DNA of 64,000 nt, taken from NCBI RefSeq assembly GCF_037154085.1, contig NZ_JBANRM010000006.1, forward strand, positions 12,161-76,160. Reading direction: 5' to 3'. The stretch comes from Andeanibacterium fulvum. GTDB taxonomy: Bacteria; Pseudomonadota; Alphaproteobacteria; Sphingomonadales; Sphingomonadaceae. Shown one piece after another: positions 26,279 to 34,973 of this stretch. How positions within the stretch are numbered: the first letter of the stretch is position 1; each line of letters opens with the position of its first letter. Both the position numbers and the translations under genes were made by a program. The notes beneath the pieces are model-generated. The model made no database searches, was not told the DNA's origin, and saw only the letters and a list, made by a program, of their open reading frames with translations.

Positions 26279-27952
26279 ATGAGAACGGGTAAGGGCAATT
26301 CCGGCCAGCAGGTCCACTCCAACGGCACGGTGGCCGATGCCATTGCAGCCATGCTGAAGCGCGAGGGGGTGGAGATCGTCTTCGGCTATCCCCGCAACCA
26401 GATCCTCGAAGCCGCTGCCCGGATCGACATCCGCACCATCATCGTCCGCCAGGAACGTACCGGCCTGCACATGGCCGACGCCATGAGCCGCATGACCAAG
26501 GGCGAGAAGATGGGCGTCTTCGTGATGCAGCAGGGCCCCGGCGCGGAGAACGCCTTTGGCGGCGTGGCACAGGCCTATGCCGATTGCGTGCCGGTGCTGG
26601 TGATGCCGCAGGGCTATGCGCTGAACCAGGCCTATGTGCCGTATAATTTCAACTCGGTCCGCTCCATGGCCAGCGTCGCCAAGCATGCCGAACCGCTGAC
26701 CAATGGCCGCGACGTGGTGGCAGTGATGCGCCGCGCCTTCGCCATGCTGCGCAACGGCCGCCCGCAGCCGGTGGTGATCGAACTGCCCTATGACATTCTC
26801 GACCAGCAATTCGACGCACCGATGGATTATGCCCCCGGCAAGGTCGCGCTGAGCCAGCCTGCCCATCCCGATATCGAAGCCGCCGCCGATGCGCTGATCG
26901 CAGCGGAAAATCCGGCGATCTATGCCGGGCAGGGCATCCACTGGTCCGAAGCCTATGACGAGTTGAAGGAACTCGCCGAACACCTCGCCATTCCGGTGAT
27001 GACCAGCCTGCCGGGCAAGAGCGCCTTTGACGAGACGCACCCCCTCGCCCTCGGTTCGGGCGGCAACGGGATCAATGGCTGCGTGCGCAAATGGCTGGAC
27101 GAATGCGACCTGCTGTTCGGCATTGGCTGTTCCTTCACCGCCACTTCCTTCGGCCTCGCCATTCCGGCGGGCAAGCGCGTGATCCACGCCACGCTCGACC
27201 CGCTCGATATCGACAAGTCCGTGCCCAGCGAACTGGCGCTGATCGGCGATGCGAAGCTGACCCTGCGCGCGCTGATCGAAGCGGTGAAGGCCCGCTCCCC
27301 CCATCGCCGCGATGCCGCGCCCGTGGCAGCGAAGATCAAGGCGGTGGAGGCCGAATGGCTGGCCAAATGGATGCCCAAATGCACGCAGGAGACCTCGCCC
27401 CTCTCCCCCTATCGCGTGTTGTGGGATCTGCAGCAGACAGTCGATGTCGACAACACCATCATCACCCATGACGCGGGCAGCCCGCGCGACCAGCTCGTGC
27501 CTTTCTGGAAGAGCACCACGCCGCATTCCTATATCGGCTGGGGCAAATCCACCCAGCTCGGCTATGGCCTCGGCCTGGTGATGGGCGCCAAGCTCGCCTG
27601 CCCGGACAAGCTCTGCATCAATGTCTGGGGCGATGCCGCCATCGGCTTTACCGGCACCGATCTGGAAACCGCCGCGCGCGACCGGATTCCGATCCTGTCC
27701 ATCCTGCTCAACAACGAGGCAATGGCGATCGAACTGCCGATCATGCCCGAAGCGACCGAGAAATACCGCGCGACGGATATTTCGGGCGATTACGCCGCCT
27801 TCGCCCGCTCGCTCGGTTGCCATGGCGAACGGGTGACGCAGGCGAGCGAGATCGTTCCCGCGCTGAAGCGGGCACTGGCCGCCATCGATGCCGGCCAGCC
27901 CGCACTGGTGGAATTCATCACCGAAAAGGAGACGGTGATTTCGAGGGGGTAA
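26279..27952 (+). CDS. Thiamine diphosphate-dependent enzyme (acetolactate synthase/benzoylformate decarboxylase superfamily)
   Basis: A 557-residue three-domain ThDP enzyme. The N-terminal PYR domain carries the activating Glu59 (IIVRQERTGLHMADAM). The central domain resembles the nucleotide-binding fold of ALS. The C-terminal PP domain has the metal motif GDA...NN (NVWGDAAIGF to LLNNEAMAIE), in which GDG is replaced by GDA. The flanking oxidoreductases make a carboligase or a decarboxylase of an aryl 2-oxoacid plausible. True acetolactate synthase is less likely because no small regulatory subunit adjoins it. Substrate not assigned. Confidence 0.85.
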   Translation: MRTGKGNSGQQVHSNGTVADAIAAMLKREGVEIVFGYPRNQILEAAARIDIRTIIVRQERTGLHMADAMSRMTKGEKMGVFVMQQGPGAENAFGGVAQAYADCVPVLVMPQGYALNQAYVPYNFNSVRSMASVAKHAEPLTNGRDVVAVMRRAFAMLRNGRPQPVVIELPYDILDQQFDAPMDYAPGKVALSQPAHPDIEAAADALIAAENPAIYAGQGIHWSEAYDELKELAEHLAIPVMTSLPGKSAFDETHPLALGSGGNGINGCVRKWLDECDLLFGIGCSFTATSFGLAIPAGKRVIHATLDPLDIDKSVPSELALIGDAKLTLRALIEAVKARSPHRRDAAPVAAKIKAVEAEWLAKWMPKCTQETSPLSPYRVLWDLQQTVDVDNTIITHDAGSPRDQLVPFWKSTTPHSYIGWGKSTQLGYGLGLVMGAKLACPDKLCINVWGDAAIGFTGTDLETAARDRIPILSILLNNEAMAIELPIMPEATEKYRATDISGDYAAFARSLGCHGERVTQASEIVPALKRALAAIDAGQPALVEFITEKETVISRG

Positions 27953-27953
27953 T

Positions 27954-28036
27954 CGTCATTGCGAGCGTAGCGAAGCAATCCAGGGACGGATGCAACCGCC
28001 CTGGATTGCTTCGGGGCTTTGCCCCTCGCAATGACG
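27954..28036. repeat. Intergenic inverted repeat (REP-like)
   Basis: CGTCATTGCGAG at the left end is mirrored by CTCGCAATGACG at the right. Inside, AGCAATCCAG mirrors CTGGATTGCT. The imperfect palindrome sits between the convergent ThDP-enzyme and TonB-receptor genes, and resembles dispersed elements common in Sphingomonadales. It may serve as a bidirectional terminator. Confidence 0.75.
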
Positions 28037-28048
28037 AAATCTGCTTCC

Positions 28049-30082
28049 TCAGAACCCGTAACGCAGCCCACCCCACAGGGTCAGCGGCGCGCCATAGTCA
28101 ATCGAGCCTGCCTGATTGCGAGTGACGACCTTCTCGTCGAGCAAATTCTCGGCCCGCAGGACGAGGCTGAGCTTCTCGATCACCGGCACCTGCGCGAACA
28201 GGTCCACCGTGGTCGCGGCGGATAGCACGTCGGTCTCGTCATCGCCTTCGAACTGGTCGGCCACGTGGCGTACCGTCGCGGCGATGCGCCAGTTCTTCTT
28301 CGGCTCCCAGCTTACGGTGGCGCTGGCTGCGAAATCGGGCGTCTGCGCCGGGCGATTGCCGTCAAGCGCAGCGGATACGCCGCTGCCCTCGACCTTGGCA
28401 TCGGTATAGGCCAGCGTGCCCTGGAACTTCACCGGGCCGCTGCCCAGGCTGGCCGCCAGTTCGACGCCGGTGGACTTCACCGCATCGACATTCTGCCGCT
28501 GCCGGTCCGTGCCGCTGAGCGTGACGTTGGCAATCGCATTCTCCACCCGATTAGTGAAGATGGTCAGTGCCAGATCGACACCCTTGGCCGCCGTCACGTC
28601 CAGCCCCGCCTCATAGCCTTCAAGCCGCTCGTTCTTGAGATTGGCATTGGCATAGGTGGTGACGGGGAAGACCACGAAGGGCCGGTAAAGCTCGTTGAGC
28701 GTGGGCAGGCGCAAGCCGGTATAGGCTGCGGCACGCGCCCGCACTCCGCGGGTCAAATCCGCAGTGGCGCCCACGCGCCAGGAGAAATCCCAGCCCGAAC
28801 GGTCGGTATAGGTCGAATCCTCGATCACGCCGCCCGCTGCATTGAGATTGCGGTGATAGCCATCGCGAATGCTCCAGCGATCGGCGCGCACGCCGCCGGT
28901 CAGCAGCACGGGGCCGAGTGTGTAATCGTCTTCCAGGAACAGGCCGAGGTCCGAATTGGTGCCACCCGCATAACGGCTGCCATTGCCCGCCCCGCTGGCG
29001 AGGTAGCGATATTCGGTGAGATCGCCGTCGGACTGGCGGAAGTCGGCGCCGATCCGCAGAGTGTGACCGCCGCCCACGGGCGGGCGTACCTCAACCTTGC
29101 CGCCAAAGCCGCTGGCGGGCGTGTCGGCCTGATCCAGCGTTTTCTTGTAGGTGCTGGAGGAAATCACGATGTTCGAGAAATTGCGCCACTGGCCATAGCC
29201 GAGCACGTCGAACTGCCAGTCGCCCCGGCCGACGAGGCGAACCGAAAGGTCCTGCCCCTTGGTGGCATTATCCGCCCCGGCGAAGCGCAGGGTGCGGTTA
29301 TCCTCGAAGGCAAGGCCGCGTACCTGCAGGCTGACGTCCGTGCCAAGCTGCTGCACCACCCGCGCATTGGCGGACCAGCTTTCATAAGCCGCGGGAACGG
29401 AAGCGGCCACGCGCTGATCCTTGGGCGTGGTCCAGAAACCGTCGCCCTGATCCCACCTTCCGCTGACCACGGCAAAGCCGCTGTCCCATTGCGGCGCCAG
29501 GCTGCCTTCCAGCTGGGTCTCGCCGCGATCGTTCACCAGCGCCTCGCCCCTGAACAGGCCGAGATCGCGTGCGTCGATGCCTTCAAGTTCCACCGTACCC
29601 GCCAGCGCGCCGGCACCGAAGGGGCCGGAACCGCCACCGCGCGTCACGCGGATCATTTCCAGCTGGTTGGGCGACAGGGCCGAAAGCGGCACATGGCCGA
29701 AGAACGGATCGATCATCGGCACGCCATCGAGCAGCACCAGCGCACGGCTGCTGGCGTTGCCGCCCAGCGCGCGCAGGGTCACGCCCTGCGCCGTGGGGTT
29801 GGACGAGCGGCTGTCCGAACGGCGGAACTGCTGGAAGCCTGCCACATTGGAAAGCGCGTCTTCGATCCGGCCCGAAGCCGTGGACTGCAACTGTTCCTGA
29901 TCCACCGTCACTGTCGAATAGGCGATAGTGGACGGCGTCGCGTCCAGCCCGTGCCCCGTCACGACGATGGGCGGATTCTCGAATTCGTCGCCCGCATCGT
30001 CCTGCGCGAAAGCGGGAGTGGAAAGGGTGGTACCAAGAGTGGCCAGCGCAACACCGGCGAGCAGGCAGATCCTCATGTTCAT
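28049..30082 (-). CDS. TonB-dependent outer-membrane receptor
   Basis: A TonB-dependent transporter of about 677 residues. The signal peptide is MNMRICLLAGVAL...TPAFAQ. The plug domain (about 35-160) contains the TonB-box-like PPIVVTGHG and conserved segments TLRALGGNASSRALVLLDGVPM and MIRVTRGGGSGPFGAGALAGTVEL. A 22-strand barrel follows and ends YGAPLTLWGGLRYGF with the terminal aromatic needed for assembly. The ligand may be an aromatic, a siderophore or a cobamide; nothing visible decides. Divergent from an exported SnoaL-like protein. The start is one of two nearby ATGs (30082 or 30076). Confidence 0.9.
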   Translation of the reverse strand: MNMRICLLAGVALATLGTTLSTPAFAQDDAGDEFENPPIVVTGHGLDATPSTIAYSTVTVDQEQLQSTASGRIEDALSNVAGFQQFRRSDSRSSNPTAQGVTLRALGGNASSRALVLLDGVPMIDPFFGHVPLSALSPNQLEMIRVTRGGGSGPFGAGALAGTVELEGIDARDLGLFRGEALVNDRGETQLEGSLAPQWDSGFAVVSGRWDQGDGFWTTPKDQRVAASVPAAYESWSANARVVQQLGTDVSLQVRGLAFEDNRTLRFAGADNATKGQDLSVRLVGRGDWQFDVLGYGQWRNFSNIVISSSTYKKTLDQADTPASGFGGKVEVRPPVGGGHTLRIGADFRQSDGDLTEYRYLASGAGNGSRYAGGTNSDLGLFLEDDYTLGPVLLTGGVRADRWSIRDGYHRNLNAAGGVIEDSTYTDRSGWDFSWRVGATADLTRGVRARAAAYTGLRLPTLNELYRPFVVFPVTTYANANLKNERLEGYEAGLDVTAAKGVDLALTIFTNRVENAIANVTLSGTDRQRQNVDAVKSTGVELAASLGSGPVKFQGTLAYTDAKVEGSGVSAALDGNRPAQTPDFAASATVSWEPKKNWRIAATVRHVADQFEGDDETDVLSAATTVDLFAQVPVIEKLSLVLRAENLLDEKVVTRNQAGSIDYGAPLTLWGGLRYGF

Positions 30083-30191
30083 CTTCTCGTTTTTCGTTTC
30101 GGACAAAGTCAATTCTGGCGCTCCCTTTAGCGTCTCAATCTTGCCGCGTCACCCCACCTCTGGCAGGGGTAGCAAAACAAGGGAGAATGCG

Positions 30192-30737
30192 ATGCGTAAG
30201 GCTTTCATCATGCAGGCGGCAGCTGCTTTCATGCTGACGGCTTCTCACAATACGCTCGCCGCAGAGGAGACAGCACAGCACATGAAGGCCCCCGCACCGG
30301 TCGTGGCGCAAGACCACGAAGCCCTGCTTGCCAGCAGCGATCCCAAGCTCGCCGCCAACAAGCGGCTGGTTTACGACATGTACCGCATCGTGCTGCAGGC
30401 CGGCCTTGCCGACCGTGCGCATGAATTCATCGCCGACGATTATATCCAGCACAATCCCAATGCCGGGCAGGGCCTGGCCGGGCTGGTCGATTATGTGAAG
30501 GTCACGCGGCCGGTGCGCGAGATCAAGGACAAGCTCGATCTGCCACTGGTGCACCTGATGGCCGAAGGCGATTATGTCACCACCACTTTCGTCCGCCCGG
30601 AAAAGGACGCCAATGGCGAAACCTATTATTCCAGCTGGTTCGATCTCTACCGGATCGAGAACGGCAAGATCGCCGAGCATTGGGACCCGATGCTGAAGAG
30701 CGACCCCAAGATCGACCCCAACGACAAGAAGCTCTGA
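30192..30737 (+). CDS. Exported SnoaL-like (NTF2-fold) protein
   Basis: A 181-residue protein with a signal peptide (MRKAFIMQAAAAFMLTASHNTLAA) and a SnoaL-like cone fold. The hallmark segments are NKRLVYDMYRIVLQAG, ADDYIQHNPNAGQG and FDLYRIENGKIAEHWDPM. SnoaL-family proteins catalyse aldol, lyase, decarboxylase or cyclase chemistry in a closed barrel. Being exported is unusual for a catabolic member and implies action in the periplasm, where the PQQ dehydrogenase also works. ATG 30192 is chosen because the signal peptide starts there. Confidence 0.85.
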   Translation: MRKAFIMQAAAAFMLTASHNTLAAEETAQHMKAPAPVVAQDHEALLASSDPKLAANKRLVYDMYRIVLQAGLADRAHEFIADDYIQHNPNAGQGLAGLVDYVKVTRPVREIKDKLDLPLVHLMAEGDYVTTTFVRPEKDANGETYYSSWFDLYRIENGKIAEHWDPMLKSDPKIDPNDKKL

Positions 30738-30744
30738 AAAGGCG

Positions 30745-30789
30745 AAGGCCCCGGCGCCGGGTCCATACAGGACCTGGCACCGGGGCCTT
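30745..30789. terminator. Bidirectional hairpin terminator
   Basis: AAGGCCCCGG (30745-30754) pairs perfectly with CCGGGGCCTT (30780-30789), and an inner stem GGTCC/GGACC extends it. It sits between two convergent genes, so it can end both transcripts. The U-tract is short. Confidence 0.65.
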
Positions 30790-30812
30790 GAACCGGATCA
30801 GACCGGAAGCGC

Positions 30813-31178
30813 TCAGTCCGCCTTGGCGGGCGCCTTCTTTGCGGCCTTGGCGGCAGGCTTGGCTGCCGAAGCCGCTTCATCCTTCGCCGCTTCAAGCTTG
30901 GCCGGCGGATTGAGTTCCAGCCACTTGGCGATGTTCTTGGCCCCGCCCGTATAGGCGAAGTGCTGCACCATCTCGTTCACCAGCAGGCTGTCGACCTTGT
31001 GCAGGAACTTGCGGAAGTGGTTGTGCACCTGAGTGGCGGTGTTGTTGAAGCTGCCCAGGAACGTGCCGTTCTGGATCTGCAGGCACTTCTGCTTCTTCAG
31101 CTCATTCGCAAACGCATTGTAGTCATGCTGCTTGCCTGCGGCCTTGCGCGCGTCGAACGTAATCACGAAAATCGGCAT
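30813..31178 (-). CDS. Cas2-like ferredoxin-fold protein with Ala/Lys tail
   Basis: A 121-residue protein. Residues 1-90 resemble stand-alone Cas2/VapD-like small proteins: a first strand MPIFVITFD with an Asp at its end, a helix with YNAFANELKKQ, a strand IQNGTFLGSF, helix ATQVHNHFRKFL and the strand DSLLVNEM. Residues 92-121 form a histone H1-like tail of Ala, Lys and Pro. No CRISPR repeats or other cas genes are present, so any CRISPR role is unlikely. Function unknown. Confidence 0.6.
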   Translation of the reverse strand: MPIFVITFDARKAAGKQHDYNAFANELKKQKCLQIQNGTFLGSFNNTATQVHNHFRKFLHKVDSLLVNEMVQHFAYTGGAKNIAKWLELNPPAKLEAAKDEAASAAKPAAKAAKKAPAKAD

Positions 31179-31255
31179 GATCTCTCCTGTCCCCCTAAAA
31201 CGGATAAGGGGGCGACGCGCCGCATCCGGCGGGCGCCGCCCTTCCCTGTCCGTTT

Positions 31256-32725
31256 TCAGAGCGTTGCGGGCGCCGCGTCAAGCAGGATGGTCTTGGTTTC
31301 CACATAGGGCCACAGGCCTTCCTCGCCGCCTTCGCGCCCGATGCCGGACTGCTTGAAGCCGCCGAAGGGCGCGCCGAACTCCATGCGCATGCCGTTCTGG
31401 CCCATCACGCCGGTGCGAATGCGGCGCGAAATATCGTAGGCCGCCTGCGGATCGGTGGTGAAGACGGAACCGTTGAGGCCGTAATTGCTCTCATTGGCGA
31501 TGCGGATCGCGTCTTCCTCGTCCTCGGCCGGGATCAGGCACAGGACCGGGCCGAAGATTTCCTCCTGCGCGATGCGGCTCTTGTTATCGACATTGGCGAA
31601 CAGGGTCGGCTCGATGAAATAGCCCTTGTTCATATGGGCCGGGCGGCCACCGCCGGTCACGAGGTCGGCGCTCTTCTTGCCTTCCTCGATATACATTTCG
31701 ACGCGTTCGAGCTGGCGCTTCATCGCGAGCGGGCCCAACTGCGTTTCCGGGTCTTCGCTATTGCCGATCTTCACGCTCTGCATGACCTTGGCAATGGCCT
31801 CGGCCAGTTCGTCATGCCGGTCCTTGGTCACGATGGCGCGGCTCAGCATGGCACAGACCTGGCCGCTCATCACGGTGATGGTGTTGCCAAGGATCGCCGC
31901 CGCCGCATCGATGGGGAAATCGTCGCGCACGATGGCCGCAGACTTGCCGCCCAGTTCGAGCGAGCAGCGTGCGATGCGGCCGCCGCAGACTTCCGCGATG
32001 CGCTTGCCCGCGGCAGTGGAGCCGGTGAAGCTGACCTTGTCGATACCGGGATTGTGCACCAGATGATCCGCTGCCTCACGCTCGGACGGCACGAGGTTGA
32101 CCACGCCTGCCGGAAGACCGGCAGCTTCCGCCGCCTCGGCAATGATATAGGCTTCCAGCGGGGTTTCCGGCGAAGGCTTCATCACGATGGTGCAGCCCGC
32201 GATCAGCGAATAGAACACCTTGTTGGCCATGATGCCGAAGGGCGCGTTCCAGGGCGCGATCCCGGCCACGACACCGACCGGCTCGCGCGAGAGGATCACG
32301 GTGTCCACCACCTGGCCCTTGGCCTTGCTGACCCATTCGAAGCTTTCGCCCAGCGCCGCGATGCCGCGCAGCCCGCCCAGCGCGCCGCCATGCATGATGG
32401 GCGCGAAGCTGGCGAGGCCGCCGACCTGCGCCGTCCATGCGGCGGCGAGTTCAGGCACGCGCGGCTCGATCAGGTCGAGCATGCGATTGAGCATCGCACC
32501 GCGTTCGGCCGGCGAGGTGTTGGGCCAGGGGCCCTTGTCGAAGGCATCGCGCGCGGCGGCGACGGCACGGTCCATATCCTCGTTACCGGCTTCGGCAACG
32601 CGGGCGACCACTTCTTCGCTATTCGGATTGACGATCTCGATCATCCGGCCGGAGGTCGCGGCGACCCACTCCCCGCCGATGAAGAGCTTGTCGGGATGGC
32701 GGACGTTAACACCTTGAGGGGTCAT
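31256..32725 (-). CDS. Aldehyde dehydrogenase (NAD(P)+-dependent)
   Basis: A 489-residue ALDH-superfamily enzyme with general base Glu257 (LELGGKS), nucleophile Cys291 (SGQVCAML), the Rossmann-like FTGSTAAGKRI and the NAD-site Lys in VMKPSPETP. It oxidises an aldehyde to its acid in the cytoplasm. It is the third gene of a minus-strand operon after the NmrA-like reductase and the PQQ alcohol dehydrogenase, so it likely finishes the oxidation of that dehydrogenase's aldehyde product, perhaps a coniferyl- or vanillin-type aldehyde. Start fixed by MTPQGVNVRHPDKLFIGGEW. Confidence 0.93.
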   Translation of the reverse strand: MTPQGVNVRHPDKLFIGGEWVAATSGRMIEIVNPNSEEVVARVAEAGNEDMDRAVAAARDAFDKGPWPNTSPAERGAMLNRMLDLIEPRVPELAAAWTAQVGGLASFAPIMHGGALGGLRGIAALGESFEWVSKAKGQVVDTVILSREPVGVVAGIAPWNAPFGIMANKVFYSLIAGCTIVMKPSPETPLEAYIIAEAAEAAGLPAGVVNLVPSEREAADHLVHNPGIDKVSFTGSTAAGKRIAEVCGGRIARCSLELGGKSAAIVRDDFPIDAAAAILGNTITVMSGQVCAMLSRAIVTKDRHDELAEAIAKVMQSVKIGNSEDPETQLGPLAMKRQLERVEMYIEEGKKSADLVTGGGRPAHMNKGYFIEPTLFANVDNKSRIAQEEIFGPVLCLIPAEDEEDAIRIANESNYGLNGSVFTTDPQAAYDISRRIRTGVMGQNGMRMEFGAPFGGFKQSGIGREGGEEGLWPYVETKTILLDAAPATL

Positions 32726-32765
32726 TTCTTCTCTCCAGTCACGGGATTCGTTGAAACGGATAATA

Positions 32766-34973
32766 CTAGAAATTGGACAGGATCGTGAGACTGCGGGAAT
32801 CGAGCGGCTTGCCCGCTGCGTGCAGCTTCAACTCGCGGTCCCTGAGCTTGCCCTGTTCGTCGATCAGGAAGGCATGGATTGCCTTTGCCTGATCGGGCGA
32901 AAGCACATCGTCCCAGCGCGGCATGCCATTGGGCTGCAGCAATCCCTGCAGCACGATCTGATCGAACACGTCATGCGTGCCCGGCGCCATGCGGCGCAGG
33001 TCCGGCAGCGGGGCGCGCGGCTGGTTCGAATGGCAGATCGAGCAATTCTCGGTGAACAGGGCGGAGCCGAGCGCGATCATCTCCGGCGTCGCTCCCGGCA
33101 ATTGCGCGGGCGGTGCACCCGCAGGCTCCAGCGGCGCGAGGTCGGCCGGGATCGGCACCTTGCCGCCACCCAGCTTGAACACCAGCAGGCGATTGGCATT
33201 GCCCTTGGTATAGGCCGCGGAATAGCCGGGCACGAAGCCCCAGCCGCCGCCGCCCCAGCCGGTCTGCACGGCAATATATTGTACGCCGTCCACCCGGTAA
33301 GTCATCGGAGCGGCAAGGATCGAACTGCCGGTGTCGATGGAGGCAAGCAGTTTGCCATTATCGGCATCGCGCACCACCAGCTTGCCCGACAGCGTGCCAT
33401 AGACGACCAGGCCTGACTGAGTGGCGAGCACGCCCGAACGGTCCTGCCAGCCCTCGCGGTCGGCCTTCCATTTCGTCTTGCCGGTCAGCGGATCGATGGC
33501 GCGGATTTCCGAACTGTAGGGCTTGTCCTTCACCCACTGCCATTGCGGCAGCTTCTCCACTGCCTGCCGGATCGGCGGCGGCAGGGTCGGCAATGCAGCC
33601 TGCAGATCGGGCGTGAAGATCAGCGCGGCGGAGGCGTTGAGGTTCTGCTTCTTGCGCGCCGGGTTTTCCTGCCCCGGCGGGATGAACATCAAATTCCCCA
33701 TATCCACCACCGAGGCGAAATAGAGGTTCCGCGTCGGATCGAAGGCCGCCGGGTGCCAGTTACGCGCACCGGTGGAGGCCGGGAACACCACCTTGGGCCC
33801 GGTGCTGTAATCGCTGAATTCGGGCGTCAGATGCGGCTTGCCGGTCTTGAGATCGACCTTGTCCGCCCAACTGGTCCGCACGATGGCATTGGCGGCCAGC
33901 ACTTTGCCGCTCTCGCGGTCAACCGCATAGAAAAAGCCGTTCTTCGGCGCATGCAGCACGACGGGGCGCTTTTCGCCGCCCACATCCATTTCGGCGAGCA
34001 TCATGGGCTGCGTGGCAGTCAGGTCCCAGCTGTCCTGCGGCGTTTCCTGATAATGCCACTTCATCTCGCCGGTCTTGCGATCCAGCGCGACAAGTGAATC
34101 GAGATAGAGATTGTCCCCGCCGCTGGGCGACCGGGTCTTGAGCGGATAGGGCCCGCCATTGCCCACGCCGATGATCACCTGATCATAGGCCGGGTCATAG
34201 GTGATGGCGTCCCACACCGTACCACCGCCGCCGATATCCCAGCGGCTCTTGGCGTCCCAGGTCTTGAGCGCCGCTTCCAGCGCCTTGCTTTCCTGCGGGC
34301 CGTCCGCCGGATCGTGCGGGATGGTGTAGAAGCGCCAGGCTTCCTTGCCGGTCTTCACATCATAGGCAGTGACATAGCCGCGCGTATCGTATTCCGCGCC
34401 GGCATTGCCGATCACCACCACATCGCCCGCCACTTCGGGCGCGCCGGTGATCGTATAACCGCGCGAACGATCGGCAATCGTATCCTTGCGCCAGACGACC
34501 TTGCCGCTCTTCGCATCCAGCGCGAACAAATGCCCGTCGAGCGAGCCGACGAAGACCTTGCCATCCGCCACGGCCACGCCGCGATTGGCCTGATCGCAGC
34601 AGGCATAGCGGTTGGCCTGCATGTCCACGCCCGGATCGAAGGTCCACAGTTCCTCGCCCGTCGCCGCGTTCAGCGCATAGACCCGGCCGAGATTGCCCGA
34701 GGTGTACATCACCCCGTCGATCACCACCGGGGTCGCTTCCTGCACCCGCGCCGTGCCGAGATCGTACTCCCAGGCAAGGCCGAGCTGGCCCGCATTCTCC
34801 TTGGTGATGTCACCCAGGCGAGAGAAATGGCTTTCCGCCCAGTCGCCACCGGGATTGTCCCAGTCGTCGCCCGCGCCATACACCGAAGTGTCGATGTCCG
34901 AGGGATCGAAACCGCCCGAACAGGCGGCAAGCAGAGCCAGCGTACCGGCAGCGAGCAGAGCTTTGAGTTTCAT
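32766..34973 (-). CDS. PQQ-dependent quinohemoprotein alcohol dehydrogenase (lipoprotein)
   Basis: A 735-residue eight-bladed propeller dehydrogenase fused to a C-terminal cytochrome c domain. The lipobox LALLAAC (Cys18) anchors it in the periplasm. Adjacent Cys125-Cys126 (RYACCDQ) form the disulfide ring next to PQQ, and tryptophan-docking repeats (NAATGEELW, DAKSGKVVW, DRKTGEMKWHY) mark the blades. The haem motif CSICH lies near residue 640. Electrons go from the alcohol through PQQ and haem to the respiratory chain. It begins one base into the stop of the upstream reductase (TGATG), and ALDH follows. Confidence 0.93.
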   Translation of the reverse strand: MKLKALLAAGTLALLAACSGGFDPSDIDTSVYGAGDDWDNPGGDWAESHFSRLGDITKENAGQLGLAWEYDLGTARVQEATPVVIDGVMYTSGNLGRVYALNAATGEELWTFDPGVDMQANRYACCDQANRGVAVADGKVFVGSLDGHLFALDAKSGKVVWRKDTIADRSRGYTITGAPEVAGDVVVIGNAGAEYDTRGYVTAYDVKTGKEAWRFYTIPHDPADGPQESKALEAALKTWDAKSRWDIGGGGTVWDAITYDPAYDQVIIGVGNGGPYPLKTRSPSGGDNLYLDSLVALDRKTGEMKWHYQETPQDSWDLTATQPMMLAEMDVGGEKRPVVLHAPKNGFFYAVDRESGKVLAANAIVRTSWADKVDLKTGKPHLTPEFSDYSTGPKVVFPASTGARNWHPAAFDPTRNLYFASVVDMGNLMFIPPGQENPARKKQNLNASAALIFTPDLQAALPTLPPPIRQAVEKLPQWQWVKDKPYSSEIRAIDPLTGKTKWKADREGWQDRSGVLATQSGLVVYGTLSGKLVVRDADNGKLLASIDTGSSILAAPMTYRVDGVQYIAVQTGWGGGGWGFVPGYSAAYTKGNANRLLVFKLGGGKVPIPADLAPLEPAGAPPAQLPGATPEMIALGSALFTENCSICHSNQPRAPLPDLRRMAPGTHDVFDQIVLQGLLQPNGMPRWDDVLSPDQAKAIHAFLIDEQGKLRDRELKLHAAGKPLDSRSLTILSNF

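Noticed and set aside
25406..27823. An 805-aa minus-strand frame opposite the MarR and ThDP-enzyme genes
   Set aside because: Antisense shadow. Both plus-strand genes have strong family motifs.
30813..31178. CRISPR adaptation gene cas2
   Set aside because: There are no CRISPR repeats, cas1 or other cas genes anywhere in the window, and the basic tail is foreign to Cas2.
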